Positions 5,520 through 6,340 of a stretch of 6,340 nt of DNA are shown one piece after another (within the stretch, counting starts at the first letter, position 1; the number at the start of each line of letters is the position of its first letter). A model generated the notes under the pieces. It searched no databases. It was not told the DNA's origin and saw nothing but the letters and a program-made list of their open reading frames with translations. The stretch spans positions 1-6,340 of the forward strand of contig DAOVDP010000074.1 in the NCBI GenBank assembly GCA_030669445.1, read 5' to 3'. The DNA is from Candidatus Latescibacterota bacterium. Lineage in GTDB: Bacteria; Latescibacterota; MVCY01. The position numbers were made by a program, and so were the translations under genes.

Positions 5520-6340
5520 ATGACTGCGGCAGAGATAGAAAAAAAGATTGAGGCGATTCAGACACCACCAGTGAATATAGTGGCTGCCGCTTTTTCCGGA
5601 GGTCTTGATTCCAGCCTGAGCATCGAGCTTCTGCGGAGAAAATATAAGGCCAAAGAAATCGTTCCTATTACTGTGGATATCGGACAGGGCGACGAAGAGA
5701 TAGAGCAGAGCAAACTTCACGCCAGGGCTCTGGGGATTGAGCCCATTTTCGTTGATGTGAAAGAGGAGTTCGCCAGTCAGTGGGTAAGTATGGCTATAAA
5801 GGCCAATTCCGATTACGAGGGCTACCCGGTTTCCACTTCGATGACCAGGCAGCTCATCGCCCGCAAGGTGGCCGAGAAAGCGGTGGAACTGGGCTGCGAT
5901 GCTTTGATTGAGGGAAGCAGCGGCAAGGGTAACGACCAGTACCGAATGCACAATGTCTTCACTATGTTTGCTCCTGGGCTGGAGATTTTGGTGCCGGTGC
6001 GAGATTTCGATCTAACCCGGGGAGAGGAAGAGTTGCTGTGCAAGGCCTGGGGTATACCGGTGACAGAAACCCTAACCGGCGGCGACGACAAGACTATGTG
6101 GTGCCGCTCCATCGCCAGCGGAGCCATCGATCTTAATCAGGAACTGCCCGAGGATATCTGGATGTGGCTGGTGGTACCGGAGAAGGCCAAGGACCAACCT
6201 ACCACCATTGAAATAGAGTTCGCCGAGGGTCTCCCGGTCAGCTTGAACGGGAAACAGATGCCACTTGCAGAGCTTGTCCTCCAATTGAATGTGATCGGCG
6301 GAGAAAACGGCATCGGTCGCATAGATATGTTCGAGGATGG
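5520..6340 (+). CDS. argG: Argininosuccinate synthase, divergent form (partial, cut by window end)
   Basis: ArgG joins citrulline and aspartate, using ATP, to make argininosuccinate, the penultimate step of arginine synthesis. The open frame runs 273 codons to the window edge; the family usually has about 400. The ATG at 5520-5522 follows a strong AGGAGG (5510-5515) with a 4-nt spacer. An N-terminal stretch of about 17 residues precedes the ATP pyrophosphatase loop SGGLDSS (26-32). Other family marks are YEGYPVSTSMTR (99-110), SSGKGNDQYR (133-142), PVRDFDLTR (159-167), DDKTMWCRS (189-197) and GIGRID near the cut end. Several positions depart from the usual pattern: SGGLDSS for SGGLDTS, TSMTRQ for TS-ARP, GSSGKGNDQYRMH for GATGKGNDQVRFE, and DKTMWCRS for ENLW-RS. 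It is probably a genuine ArgG, but a specialised paralogue is possible. Confidence 0.88.
   Translation, partial: MTAAEIEKKIEAIQTPPVNIVAAAFSGGLDSSLSIELLRRKYKAKEIVPITVDIGQGDEEIEQSKLHARALGIEPIFVDVKEEFASQWVSMAIKANSDYEGYPVSTSMTRQLIARKVAEKAVELGCDALIEGSSGKGNDQYRMHNVFTMFAPGLEILVPVRDFDLTRGEEELLCKAWGIPVTETLTGGDDKTMWCRSIASGAIDLNQELPEDIWMWLVVPEKAKDQPTTIEIEFAEGLPVSLNGKQMPLAELVLQLNVIGGENGIGRIDMFED

Noticed and set aside
5505..6322. Several minus-strand open frames opposite argG
   Set aside because: argG on the plus strand has family motifs throughout and a strong Shine-Dalgarno; the antisense frames have neither.

Overview
The window is bacterial chromosomal DNA dominated by housekeeping genes. No phage, plasmid or CRISPR content is visible. 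Lineage is inferred only loosely. The gene set (diadenylate cyclase, FtsH, TilS, FolE), a tRNA gene without an encoded CCA, and two kinds of dispersed short inverted repeat suggest an uncultured, environmental bacterium. The repeat types are ones I associate with Chloroflexota/Dehalococcoidia-like, deltaproteobacterial and similar genomes. I cannot fix the phylum from sequence alone.

Right to left on the minus strand runs a gene train: tRNA-Met(CAU) (5271-5344), an intrinsic terminator-like hairpin (5187-5221), tilS (3751-5175), ftsH (1672-3627), folE (1128-1691), a decayed 3' fragment of folP (979-1107), and cdaA (228-992). The left edge may hold the first codons of a further gene (1-20). 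ftsH and folE overlap by 20 bp and the folP scar overlaps cdaA by 14 bp, as expected for one operon. Diverging from the tRNA on the plus strand is argG (from 5520, cut by the window end). The 175-bp spacer between tRNA and argG carries back-to-back promoters, each with a perfect TTGACA -35.

The operon mixes translation fidelity (TilS makes lysidine in tRNA-Ile(CAU)), membrane proteolysis (FtsH), pteridine synthesis (FolE) and c-di-AMP signalling (CdaA). The main surprise is between folE and cdaA. That gap encodes the unmistakable C-terminus of dihydropteroate synthase (FolP), with an in-frame TAG and with the rest of the gene missing. The operon therefore appears to have once been tilS-ftsH-folE-folP-cdaA and to have lost its second folate gene by internal deletion.

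Two inverted repeats sit in the intergenic gaps: 92-172 downstream of cdaA, and 3681-3782 between tilS and ftsH. The second supplies the last ten codons and the stop of tilS. The argG product is clearly of the argininosuccinate synthase family but is unusual at several normally conserved positions.
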